A stretch of 26,209 nucleotides of DNA from Saprospiraceae bacterium UBA7328 (GTDB lineage: Bacteria; Bacteroidota; Bacteroidia; Chitinophagales; Saprospiraceae). This document shows positions 16,418-26,183 of the stretch, in pieces. Each line of letters opens with the position of its first letter. Position 1 is the stretch's first letter. The position numbers and the translations under genes were made by a program. The notes below the pieces were generated by a model. That model was not told the DNA's origin, did not search any database, and was given only the letters and a program-made list of their open reading frames with translations. Where the stretch lies: positions 1 through 26,209 of the forward strand of contig DKPS01000029.1 of the NCBI GenBank assembly GCA_002471345.1, given 5' to 3'.

Positions 16418-16813
16418 CTAGTTGTCCTTAGCTCCTGCTTCAACCCAACATCTTATTATTTGAATTTGAGCATCTGAAGGATCAGGTCCAGTTGATGAAG
16501 CAGGTGGCATACTTCCGGAGCTCATTCTAGAAACCCCATTAGCTGCTCTAGGTGAAAAGCCAGAATGATTGCTGAAATCTCCACTAGCAAATCCTTCTAC
16601 ATGACATCCAGCCAAAGCACAACTTGCATTCAAAATAGGTAAAACATCTCCAGCAAAACTAGGATCAGATCCTTGACACTCATCCATTTCTTCCATTTCC
16701 ATCATTTCTTCCATGGAATCCATGTCATCATCACTACAAGACAAAATCAATGTTCCTGATAACAAAAGAAAGAATATAGCCCGAGTCAATTTGGAAGATA
16801 ATTTGGATGGCAT
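16418..16813 (-). CDS. Cytochrome c-like lipoprotein with CX4CH motif
   Basis: A 131-residue exported lipoprotein: signal core FFLLLSGTLILSC with lipidated Cys26. An acidic, Met-rich tract follows (about 28-46; Asp, Glu and Met only, apart from one Ser). The rest is the short cytochrome domain common in Bacteroidota/planctomycete secreted proteins: DVLPILNASCALAGCH, with C65-x4-C70-H71 in place of the usual CxxCH, a possible axial Met in GSMPP (M102), and a C-terminal IIRCWVEAGA helix. It may be a one-heme electron carrier or a relic fold without heme. It is transcribed divergently from the TonB-C gene. Confidence 0.75.
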   Translation of the reverse strand: MPSKLSSKLTRAIFFLLLSGTLILSCSDDDMDSMEEMMEMEEMDECQGSDPSFAGDVLPILNASCALAGCHVEGFASGDFSNHSGFSPRAANGVSRMSSGSMPPASSTGPDPSDAQIQIIRCWVEAGAKDN

Positions 16814-16967
16814 AGTAATAGTTTTTGTGTGTATAAATTTAAAAACGGATAGAGCAAAGTAATCGCTGCTAAAAATAATGTAGAATGAATGAACCCTACC
16901 TACATAAGTTTTACACGCCTTTTACACTTATTTACATTCACTTATGGATTTCAGAATAACTTCATTC

Positions 16968-16975
16968 TATCTTTG
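16968..16975 (+). promoter_or_regulatory. Candidate -7 element of the TonB-C-domain gene
   Basis: TATCTTTG matches the Bacteroidota -7 consensus TAnnTTTG fully and lies 15 bases before the ATG at 16991. A clear TTTG -33 element is not seen at the usual distance, so support is partial. Confidence 0.4.
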
Positions 16976-16990
16976 ATATAAATTATTACG

Positions 16991-17740
16991 ATGAAAAACT
17001 TTCAATGTCATCTGACCATAATAGTATTGTTTCTAGTGTCTTTTACTCATCAAGGAACAGCTCAAGATGAGTCCTTATTTGATGTAAGTTATGATGTACA
17101 AAGAGTCTACCAACCACTTGCCATCTCTCGTACACAGCTAGTAGAAGCTAAGACTGTTCAGGATCTAAATGAACATTACAAGGAAGTGTGGATTAAAGAG
17201 TATTTGTCAGTAGAGGTAGTCACTTTGATCAATGATGAATCTCAGAAAGTTGTAGGAAAAAATGGGAAACTAAATGATGCACAGCTAAATAACCTCACAA
17301 TGGCAGATCCAGGCAGTGAGATTTCAGTAAATGTGAGATACATTCCAAATAACGATCTAAAAAGAAATGATATCAAAGAGATCAATTTTTCATTTACGGT
17401 AGACCCTGAAAAAAAGGCAAGCTATATTGGAGGAATTGAAAAAATGCAAAATTATATCAAAGAAAAAGCAACCGATAGAATTTCTGACGACAGATTTCAA
17501 CAGTACCATCTATCTGCTGTAAAATTCACAATTGATGAAGAAGGGCATATAGCGGACGCTCATGTACTTGAATCTTCTAAAGACGAAAAGGTAGATGAAA
17601 TTTTATTAGAGACAGTATGCAACATGGATCAATGGGAGCCTGCAAAATACTCCAATGGAATGAAGGTGAAACAACAATTTGTCCTTACAGCAGGAGACCT
17701 AAATAGTTGTGTGATTAACCTATTAGGCATCCGTAGGTAA
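16991..17740 (+). CDS. Exported protein with TonB C-terminal-type domain
   Basis: A 249-residue exported protein with a signal peptide (about 1-24, before Q-D-E). Residues about 170-240 match the TonB C-terminal fold (VKFTIDEEGHIADAHVLESS, ILLETVCNMDQWEPAKYSNGMKVKQQFVL). It lacks the N-terminal membrane anchor and the Pro-rich spacer of a true TonB, so it is likely one of the free periplasmic TonB-C proteins found in Bacteroidota rather than an energy transducer. Function unknown. It ends with TAA TAA. Confidence 0.8.
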   Translation: MKNFQCHLTIIVLFLVSFTHQGTAQDESLFDVSYDVQRVYQPLAISRTQLVEAKTVQDLNEHYKEVWIKEYLSVEVVTLINDESQKVVGKNGKLNDAQLNNLTMADPGSEISVNVRYIPNNDLKRNDIKEINFSFTVDPEKKASYIGGIEKMQNYIKEKATDRISDDRFQQYHLSAVKFTIDEEGHIADAHVLESSKDEKVDEILLETVCNMDQWEPAKYSNGMKVKQQFVLTAGDLNSCVINLLGIRR

Positions 17741-17766
17741 TAATCGCATAAATTTTATAGTTCTAC

Positions 17767-17832
17767 CCTTTTCTAAATATTTCAGTTCTTCCTTAACTTA
17801 GTTTTCTAAAGCAAATCTATCGTTAGAAAAGG
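17767..17832. repeat. Separated inverted repeat between two genes
   Basis: CCTTTTCTAA (17767-17776) and TTAGAAAAGG (17823-17832) are perfect 10-base complements separated by 46 bases; a third copy of TTTTCTAAA lies at 17802-17810, giving two alternative pairings. It sits in the leader of the small membrane-protein gene. Confidence 0.35.
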
Positions 17833-17858
17833 ATATTAGAGTATTAATCAGAATAGTC

Positions 17859-18242
17859 ATGATAGTCGTTATTCTGTTTATTCTCAATAAAATATTTATA
17901 AGGCCAATTATCATAGCAGATGAATATCCTTCTATCTTGAAAATTTTTGTGCTCTCTATTCCTAACTTCTATGAAGCCGTTTGTGGCTCATTAATGCTTA
18001 CAGTCGTGGGTATTACTCTAAATATGAAAGTAATACCTCAAGCTAAAAGAATTAGTGAAAAGTCAATCCTATCAATTGCTATTACTTTCTCAAGTATATA
18101 CGTAATCACTCAAGAATTGAAAATTCACAATATTGGGGGCAGAAATGTATATGATCCTTACGACCTCATTTTCTCAATAGCAGGAATAAGTGTTTCTGCT
18201 TTTTTCCTATTTGGATACTTGTCTAAGGTTCAACAGAAATAA
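17859..18242 (+). CDS. Small multi-pass membrane protein
   Basis: A 127-residue protein made almost entirely of hydrophobic helices: about 3-15, 25-60 (two segments), 70-85 and 105-122. The stretch NIGGRNVYDPYDLIFSIAGI before the last helix recalls VanZ-like or small uncharacterised Bacteroidota membrane proteins, but no function is readable. The ATG at 17859 has a hydrophobic core right after it and no better start upstream. It is convergent with the giant subtilase, only 17 bases apart. Confidence 0.65.
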   Translation: MIVVILFILNKIFIRPIIIADEYPSILKIFVLSIPNFYEAVCGSLMLTVVGITLNMKVIPQAKRISEKSILSIAITFSSIYVITQELKIHNIGGRNVYDPYDLIFSIAGISVSAFFLFGYLSKVQQK

Positions 18243-18259
18243 AAGATATAAATCATTTA

Positions 18260-21200
18260 TCAGTTCATCACCACTACCCTATTCACAAAGACTTGATCCC
18301 CAGAGACCACCTTCATCAAATAAGTACCATTGCTAAATTGGTTTTGAGAAAAGTCAATGGTAATAATATCATCCCCGCTCAAAATCATAGAAAGCATTAA
18401 TCTCCCAGACACATCATGGATAGAAAGTTCTCCCCTTTCTCTGATGTTTTGAATTTCCACTTTCATCAGATCATGAACAGGATTTGGATATATATTGACC
18501 TTTAAATCATCCTGAACCCTACTTCGAGAAGACACCGGTTCTTCCAGTAAAGAAGCAGAACATGGCACGTTACTACCACCAATTACTGAAGTTTGACATA
18601 TTTCCCCAATATCAAAATCTTTGCTACTCCATACGATTTCGGATGGCAACTGATCTTTTTGCATTACTGAATTATTCTGAAAAACCTTGATATCTCTACT
18701 CGTATGTTCCATTCCAATTATTTCTAAGGCAGAATTCCATGAAACAGAAACGGGTTGACTTTCTAAATGTATTGCTGAAGAAGAATTGTTGTTAATATCA
18801 GTATTAGAGAATTCAATAGACTCACAACTATTTTCAAAATCATACCACGCTTCCAGTCCATTTTCAGATCCTGTCAATGTAGATGAACTGTAATACTTTA
18901 TTTCACTTTCGCTTAATGCTCTGGACCAAACTTTTACCTCATCGATCTTTCCATTATACCCTTCATCACACGGTGCACACCAATTATTGCCCACTACAAA
19001 TGGTTCTATACTTCCAAATGATGTAGGGCTGGGTATAGCATTTCCTCTTTCAGCTCTTAGCTCTCCATCAATGAAGAGCTGAGTATTTCCAGATGTTCTT
19101 ACTACAGTAAAATAGTGCCATTTGGAATCTAATGGATATATAACTCCTGTATTTTGCCAAGAAGTCCCAATCGATATTTCACCACTTATATTATGTTGCA
19201 AGAAGAAATTTCTTCCTTGCGAAATAATAGTCCCTATATTTCCAAGTCCTGTACTAGTTTGCGCCCATACAGAAATCGTATAATCACCAGTGGAAGGAAT
19301 AACCGGAAGCGATGGAAATGTTAGTGCTGCTTCATCTGTAGTGAGATAACCAGCCCCATTTGTCTGAAATGCGCTTCCTTCAGGACCATACCCTTTGACG
19401 ATTGGTTTAGAGGCATTCAATGAAGCCAAACATTCATTCGTTCCGTTAAGCTCAATAAGAAATGTCATTCCACTATTTCCTTCTGAATTTCCTCTATCTC
19501 TGAAAGTACTCTTTCGTGTATTCCATATAAATGAATCATCACCATTCTCAGAAATTACTTTAATAGAATAAGGTCCCTCTTCTAAATTTATATTCTGATC
19601 ACTGAAATCTGCTATACCATTTGTAGTACTTGTCATAGCAATAAAATTATCCTCCCATATTCCAACACCAGAGAATACTTTTACTAATAGAGACTCACCA
19701 CCATTAAGTGATTCTTCTTGAATATCAACTACAACCGCATCCAATTTCATAAACTTTTCTACATTCACAGTCTGGTACATTTCATTGCCTAATACATCTC
19801 CATCACTGCATCTAACAGAGGTATATGTACCATATGACAATAAGTTATCCGCACTTACTACAGACTCGCATTCCAAAATAATATTTTGTTCCAGCTCTAC
19901 ATGGATATCAAATGAACATGCAACCTTATTACCGCCTAAGTCAACATATTCATAAGAATTGGTGGTCATTCCAATAGGAAACATTGAGCTACTAGGTAGA
20001 CCTGAAGTTTGAATTATTCTATCATTCCCTACAGGGCAATTGTCTGTAATCATAGGAAGATCAAAGGTGATCTCCGCACCCAAAGGTCCACTTGCTTTTT
20101 CATTAATATCTTCTGGGCATGTCATTTGAGGTGCTTCATCATCCAATACTTGAATATCAAATGAACAAGTAGCTGTACGTCCAGCATCATCAGTGGCAAC
20201 ATAAAAAACAGAAGTAGTACCCACTGAAAATCTCGCTCCACTCTCATTGTCACTAGAAGAAATTACCAATTCCGAACCTCCACAACCACCATTTGTGGTG
20301 ACATTATAATTTACAATAGCATCACACATGCCAATTTCAGTATTTACTATAATATCCTCAGGGCAAGAAATTGTAATGGGAATATCAGGGCAATTGACAA
20401 ATAGGACTCCTTCAAAAATTGAAATGTTATAATTCGGATCATTGGCTGTAGCAGTGATTACGTAAGTACCCTCGGATCCATCATAGTCTGTCACCGAATA
20501 GTTAATAGATACATTATCACCATCTACTAATCCTATCAAAGCAGCCTGAAAATCAGGTAACTCATCTCCTACTTCAATAGTAGAATTGCTTATTACTATA
20601 GCTAAATCCTTAGGTGCAATAGTTACTTTTCCTGGAGCGTAACTCACTTCAAAATTATCGGAAAAGAAAGTGCCAGGAATTAAGAAATGACAACCCACAT
20701 TGTAATCTGTAAGAATATTAATTGACATTAATTCATCTACAGTTTCTTGATCAGAAAGGATGGCAATAGATTCATCTATGGCACTGCTGTTATCTCCTTC
20801 TGCATTCACTAATGCCAGACCATTGACCAATGCAAAACTATTGGCTAGAGATACAGAAGATCCATTCACTAATGCGGAACCATTTACTAATGCAGAACTA
20901 TCTACTAATGCTAATCCGTTCACAAGAGCAGAGCCATCGACAAGAGCGGAGCCATCGACTAATGCTGACCCGTCTACAAGAGCTAAAGCATTTACTAGAG
21001 GAGAACCATCCACTAAGGCTAGACCATCTACTAAGGCCAATGCATCTACTAAAGCAAGGCCGTCCACTAAGGCGATTCCATCCACCAAAGCCAGTGCATC
21101 TACCAAAGCGAGACCATTCACTAATGCTGAGCCATCTACTAATGCCAATGCATTTGCAATAGCATCTTGACTAATTAATCCATTACTATTTACAAGAGCC

Positions 21201-22957
21201 GAACCATCCACTAAAGCAAAACCATCTACAAGTGCTAATCCATCTACTAATGCTAGGCCATTTACTAACGCTAATGCATTAGCGATATTCGTCTTATCTA
21301 CTAGAGCTAATGCGTCCACTAATGCTGAACCATCCACAAGAGCAATTCCATCTACTAGGCCTAAGCCATCCACAAGGGCAATGGCGTCAATAAGATTATC
21401 AATATTAGCATCTACAAGTGCCAAAGCATCTACTAAAGCAAAACCATCCACAAGTGCTAAACCATCTATTAGGGCTAAGCCATCTACCAGGGCGAATCCA
21501 TCTACAAGAGCTATAGCATCTGCAAGTTGCTGACCATCTAATTTAAGTGCCAATGCATCAACCAAAGCAAATCCATCCACTAAGGCAATTCCATCTACTA
21601 ATGCCAATGCGTCCGTTATATTCATTATAGAGGCATCTACCAAAGCTAGTGCATCTACAAGTGCAAAACCATCGACCAAAGCCAAGCCATCTACCAGTGC
21701 TAATCCATCTACAAGTGCTAATGCCTGGGTCAGGTTATCTACTCCTAGAGCATCTACTAGGGCAAAGGCATCCACTAAGGCCAGTCCATCGACTAAAGCC
21801 AATGCATCAACTAAAGCAAATCCTTCAAGCAGAGCTAAGTTGTCTACAAGTGCTAATCCATCAACTAAAGCAACGCCATCAACTAAAGTATTTTTATGAA
21901 GGGAGTCTACTAGTCCTGTAAAGGACTCTACATTCTGAACGTTTCCTCCAAATGTGTATTCAAAGCTTATATCTGGAAGAGTATCTCCATAGGTAATCGC
22001 AATTGAATCCGGTTGAACTCTAAGAGGTATTTTATCTACAATAAGAGCACCACTTTTGATTTCTATATCGTATAAGTTTTCAATTTGGATAGGCAATTGA
22101 CCTAATGACAAATTCACAGCATATATTCCAGGATTACTGAGATCATTAGCTTCAGAACTAAAAGAAACAGGAAGGTCAAGAAGTCCACTTGATGCTAAAT
22201 CAAACCCGCTTGGCAATCCTTCAATGGCAATTTCCAAAACAGGATTAGCCTCTCCGTATTTCCGATTTATTGATTTCGTTGTAAGTGTAATTTTTGTTTT
22301 CACAGGTTGGCCAAAACTTATAGGATCAGATATCCCTCCATCTTGATTTGAATTTGTTAATGCTGGATTTACCAGAGTCACTTCAGTGTTAGATGTAAAC
22401 ACAAATTGTGGTACTGATACTATGATCGTAGTATCACTTGTGACTGAAGAGGACAATTCTAGGCCATTCATCATCGCCACTGTAGTAGAAGTAATATACT
22501 CTCCTTCTATTGTGAAGCTAAAAGGAGTTGATCCTATATTCTCTGTAGTTATTCCTAGAGGAAGAATGAAATTTGTAATCTCAGGTTTTGGGTTTGAAAA
22601 AGATAAAAGAGCTTGATCTGTTCTTAGGAATCCAGCACCAGAAAGCACATCATAGCCCGTGCTATGCATATCAATTGCACTCTGCTGAATTATACTTTTA
22701 GCTTGAGAGGGACTTGTATTAAGTCCCAAAAACTTACTTCTCGCTTCTTTTATCAAAGCAATGGCAGCACCGACATGTGGAGCGGCGGCAGAAGTACCTG
22801 AGAAGTTAGGAAAAGCATCATTATCTATTTCAGAAGACCCTCCTAAATCCACTGTTGTATTGGCTCCATTAGGTCCACAGATATCAGGTTTGTTTCTCAA
22901 TAGTCCATCCACTCTGGTACCCCCTCTTGATGAGAATGAAGCGACAGTAGGTATATC
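18260..22957 (-). pseudogene. Giant exported subtilase, C-terminal half (after in-frame TGA)
   Basis: Continuation of the same frame as the N-terminal half. In order (numbering the whole gene): end of the S8 catalytic domain with the nucleophile S1060 in SGTSAAAPHVG; a beta-sandwich region; an MBG-type beta domain (KYGEANPVLEIAI); a second MBG-type domain holding the hexapeptide array (1362-1723); another MBG-like segment (DELPDFQAALIGLVDGDNV); two HYR domains (ISCPEDIIV, MTCPEDINE); a LamG-like domain (DYTISVWAQT, KWHYFTVVRT, NGKIDEVKVWSRAL); and a T9SS type A sorting domain over the last 80 or so residues (KVNIYPNPV to VVVMN). Without readthrough this half has no start or signal. A GTG at 22912 opens it, but lies inside the catalytic domain. 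Intact relatives would be secreted by T9SS and held on the surface. Confidence 0.8.
20801..21886 (-). repeat. A-L-V-D-G-x hexapeptide repeat array in the subtilase
   Basis: About 50 units of six residues (18 bases), consensus Ala-Leu-Val-Asp/Asn-Gly/Ala-Leu/Phe/Ile/Ser, spanning 362 residues. At least seven interruptions add 6-12 residues each; six of them end in a related pattern (NITDAL, NLIDAI, QLADAI, NLTQAL, NIANAL, AIANAL). The codons vary freely between units, so the repeat is kept at protein level and is not a recent DNA expansion. Read as V-D-G-L-A-L it fits the left-handed beta-helix hexapeptide pattern [LIV]-[GAED]-x-x-[STAV]-x. Confidence 0.9.
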
Positions 22958-22960
22958 TCA
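22958..22960 (-). other. In-frame opal codon inside the subtilase catalytic domain
   Basis: TGA is followed in the same frame by GAT ATA CCT ACT GTC GCT TCA TTC TCA TC..., which reads D-I-P-T-V-A-S-F-S-S-R-G-G, the normal stretch between the VGAV strand and the GTSAAAPH nucleophile loop. A change from CGA or GGA explains it. Genuine TGA stops elsewhere (for example 3350-3352 and the end of this same gene) argue against recoding. Confidence 0.8.
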
Positions 22961-25900
22961 TCCAAAACTTGGAGTGTTGAGATAAAGAACAGCACCTACA
23001 GCTATAGCATTATCCGCATTGGCTTGTCCTACTAAAGTAGAAGTGCCAACTCTGTATTCTTCTATTTCCGCATCAGACCCTCCTCTGAAAAAAATGTATT
23101 TGAATCGTACAGGCACATTTCTCCCATCTGGATTTACAATCACAAAATTTGTAGTAGCTGGAGTATTTACCACTTCAAAATCCATAATTTCAAGAGGGTC
23201 TCCGTCTATATTATTAAAATTTCTGTTGTACCTGATAGATCCATCATCATCTATGAGGTAAACGTCTAAATCTAATTGAGCACCACCGTTTTGAATTTGA
23301 CCTATGGAATAAAAGTCATCTTCCCATTGTATAGATATCGTATACTTCCCAGGTTTAAAAGTTACACGCTGAAATACATCTCCATTTCCAAAATCATGAG
23401 CAACTCCTCTTAATCCTAGTGGTGCGGGAGCAGCATTAAAAGTACTGGTGTAAGCATTTTCACCATAATTGCCAGCAGCTGAAACATAGGTAACTCCTCT
23501 ACTCACCACCTCCTCAACTGCCTGAGCCACTAACCCATCAGTAAAAAAAGGTTCTGTGATATAAGTCACATCATCTATTATGATATCACAATCAGCCTCA
23601 GCTAGATCCACTATACTTCGTGCAAAAGATCCTGCACTTATAAATCCAGTTTTGAAAGCCAATTCTGCCCCTGGGGCCACATCATGTACGATTTGTAACA
23701 TAGCCCTTCCTTCATCTGTTATACCTGGGATAAAATCACCATCCAATAAAACATCTACACCTTCAAGTGGTAGGTCTCCATTATTTATATCATTTTGAGC
23801 AACTTGAAGGGCATTATAGCTATCTGATATAATACCAATTTTACTTCCAGCTCCTGTAATATCATATCCCCCTTTTACATATTCACTTCCTTGAGCTCTA
23901 TCTCCTAAAGAAGTGACTAATCCTTTATTTGCAACAGGTCGGTATACATTTCTTGCGAAATTGATACAATCACCATATTGATTTAAAGCATGTAGGTTTT
24001 CTACTGGAAGAAAGCCCGAAATAATCAAATTATTTTCACCATTATCAATTCTTCCTGTCAGCCCTAAGCTGTCCAACACATTAGATGCCAATGAGACTTT
24101 GTCTGCCAAAACAATAGCTTCAATCAAAACTTTATCATCATTAAATCTATAGACGTCATTGGATGTCAAAAAATTCGGATCTACAGGTTGATCTGCTAAA
24201 GAGGACAGTGCAGGGTTGAGCACACTATCTACTTTGCCAGGGGTATCAAAAGTAGGTATGATATTACTGTCATCAGGAGAACAATAACTAAATGACGTTC
24301 CATCAATTCTAATGATACCACTTCGTACATCTCTGATTTCCAAATGGATGTCTCCTTTACCTTTTACTGGAATACATATTTCGTGAAGATTGAAGCCACT
24401 ATTGTTTTTAATGGAATAGAATTCATTTCCTGGTAAAACAAATCGAACCTCCCCTTGCGTATTGGTAAATTGTAAGGTCACACAAACTTCTCCTTCTACT
24501 TCCTGAATACTATCGAAAGGAAATGAAAATGATATGATATCAATGACAGATATCGCTCCTGAGAGCGTTCCGTCCGGAGCCCCATCGGCTTTGTTGGCGA
24601 AATTAACTCCTTCTGAGTCAGTTAAACTACCTGCACCTGATATTAAAGGTCTTGGGCAATTACATTCTACTGAGGCTATTGATTCGTTAAAACCAATACA
24701 TGCATCAAAATCATCTTGATCTCCATCATCAACAGTAAGCTCATCACAATCCAAATCAGAAGCAGCGATGAATCCTGAAGGCTCTTCTCCATCTACAATC
24801 CCATCTGCTGTACATGGATTATTTGGTGCTGTATCTACACCATTTCTTATTCCATCACCATCACAGTCTTGAAAATTGTTATTGATATCACACGGTGGGC
24901 AATAGGAGTAGGTCAGTCCATCTACCCTAAGATTTCCTACTCCCCCATCTTTAATTTGGACCACCTGGGCACCAGATTCTATCACATCTATACAAATCTC
25001 CTGCGCAGTATAAGAACTGGTACCTGTGATATTTCTTATGTCATGAGATGTACCATTTAAAACTATTCGAGCAGTACTGCTTGCATTGCTGAAACCTAAT
25101 ATGATACATATCTGCCCTCCTTCATTGATATTTGGAATATTGAAAATGAGAACATCATTATTTCCTGAAATATTAGAAGTAAATGAGCCATCTGGAGCTC
25201 CGTTTGCATTGGAAGCATTTGTTATGCCTGCACTACTTTGCAAGATGCCATTTCCATCTATTACATTGTCCGGACAATCACACGATGGTGCTAAACTTTG
25301 ATCATTAATTCCAATGCAATCATTATAATCATCTAGATCACCATCCCCAACTGTAATGCCATCATTATCACAATCATTAGTTTCTAAAACAATGAAGCCA
25401 TTTGGTGTAGGGCTTCCTGCAGAACAAGGATCAGAAGGAAATTCGTCTTCACCGTTTGGCACTCCATCCAGATCACAATCATCAGAAGGATTAGAAACTA
25501 CACATGAGGGACATGATGAAAAAGAAGAACCATCAACTCTTAGACTTCCAAACCCTTCGTCCTTAATCACTAATGACTGAGGCCCATCTGTATCAACTGT
25601 TATGCATATTTTTTGGAGAGAATAGTCACCAAGAGAATTTGGATTAGAGATTAGATTGGATTGTCCATTTAGTCGCAAATCAACCTTACCAAAGCCGCTG
25701 CTGAATCCTAATGTGACACAGATCTCACCACCAGCTTTCAGTTCTGGAAATGATAGGGATAGAAGATCTGAACCTGATACAGTTCCAGTCGTCAATCCAT
25801 CTGGAGCACCGCCGGCTCTTTCTGGAAAACTTCCAACTCCTATTTGAGAATGAAAAGCTCCTTCTCCAGTTATTAATACATCGGAAGGACAATCAGTTTG

Positions 25901-25969
25901 AGCTGCCAAAGAAATGGGCAATAACACTAATAACACTACTGCTGATAGATATTCTACAAGAGGTTTCAT
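22958..25969 (-). pseudogene. Giant exported subtilase, N-terminal half (ends at in-frame TGA)
   Basis: Residues 1-1003 of the protease. A signal peptide (1-23, before Q-T-D) is followed by three homologous beta modules (about 27-153, 232-357, 438-563; each starting near an Ile-x-Gly-x-Gly turn and ending in R-V/I-D-G-x-x-F/Y-S). The first two are joined by Asp/Asn-rich calcium-type linkers like thrombospondin type 3 (DDCDLDGVPNGEDEF, FQDCDGDGIRNGVDT). The S8 domain begins about 690: catalytic D716 in IGIISDSYNAL, H762 in QIVHDVAPGAELA and the oxyanion Asn in SAAGNYGENA. The frame stops at TGA 22958-22960 after TPSFG, about 56 codons before the nucleophile Ser. Translation ending here yields an inactive protease with no sorting signal. 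Confidence 0.82.
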
Positions 25970-26183
25970 AAACTAGTTTTACCAAGAAATTCTGAATCCA
26001 AGGATTCGAATTTTCCTACTATACCTTATTGGGGTTGCTCTAAAACGGGAACTGCCTATACCAAAGACAAATCCTTCATCAAAACTACACACAAGTTAAC
26101 AAGTAATAGGCATGAAGTAAAGGTGGATATGTATCCTTGCGTAAAAATAAGACAGTTTAAAAATGAATTAAATTTAAACTGTT
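25970..26183. other. Upstream region of the subtilase and left edge of an IS-like element
   Basis: The left part should carry the minus-strand subtilase promoter; no full TTTG/TAnnTTTG pair is apparent. A compact palindrome GAATCC-AA-GGATTC lies at 25994-26007. From about 26130 the sequence begins TGTATCCTTGCG, compatible with the TG-end of an IS3-type terminal repeat, but the other end is outside the window. Confidence 0.35.
26153..26181. repeat. Hairpin just upstream of transposase-like start
   Basis: CAGTTTAAA and TTTAAACTG are perfect 9-base arms around an 11-base loop, ending two bases before the ATG at 26184. It could limit translation by hiding the start region, as is known for several insertion sequences. 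Confidence 0.5.

Noticed and set aside
16991..17740. Calling this a TonB energy transducer
   Set aside because: It has a cleavable signal peptide, no membrane anchor and no Pro-rich spacer, and there are no ExbB/ExbD genes nearby.
20760..21170. Long plus-strand open frames (Thr-Asn-Ala-x-Pro-Ser repeats) opposite the hexapeptide array, also at 20830-21162 and 21649-21921
   Set aside because: They are the reverse complement of the 18-base coding repeat, which has no stops in several frames because of its composition. No signal, start or family likeness.
20801..21886. CRISPR-like appearance of short repeated units
   Set aside because: The 18-base units are adjacent without unique spacers, differ at synonymous positions and lie in frame inside a long coding gene.
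22958..22960. Selenocysteine at the TGA in the subtilase
   Set aside because: The position is between beta strands of an S8 domain with no Cys equivalent expected, and no obvious downstream hairpin of the SECIS type was seen.
751..25969. Genetic-code recoding (TAG or TGA as sense) to explain both interrupted genes
   Set aside because: TAG, TGA and TAA each end intact genes in the window (for example 6219-6221, 3350-3352, 33-35), and no recoded codon occurs in the other conserved genes.
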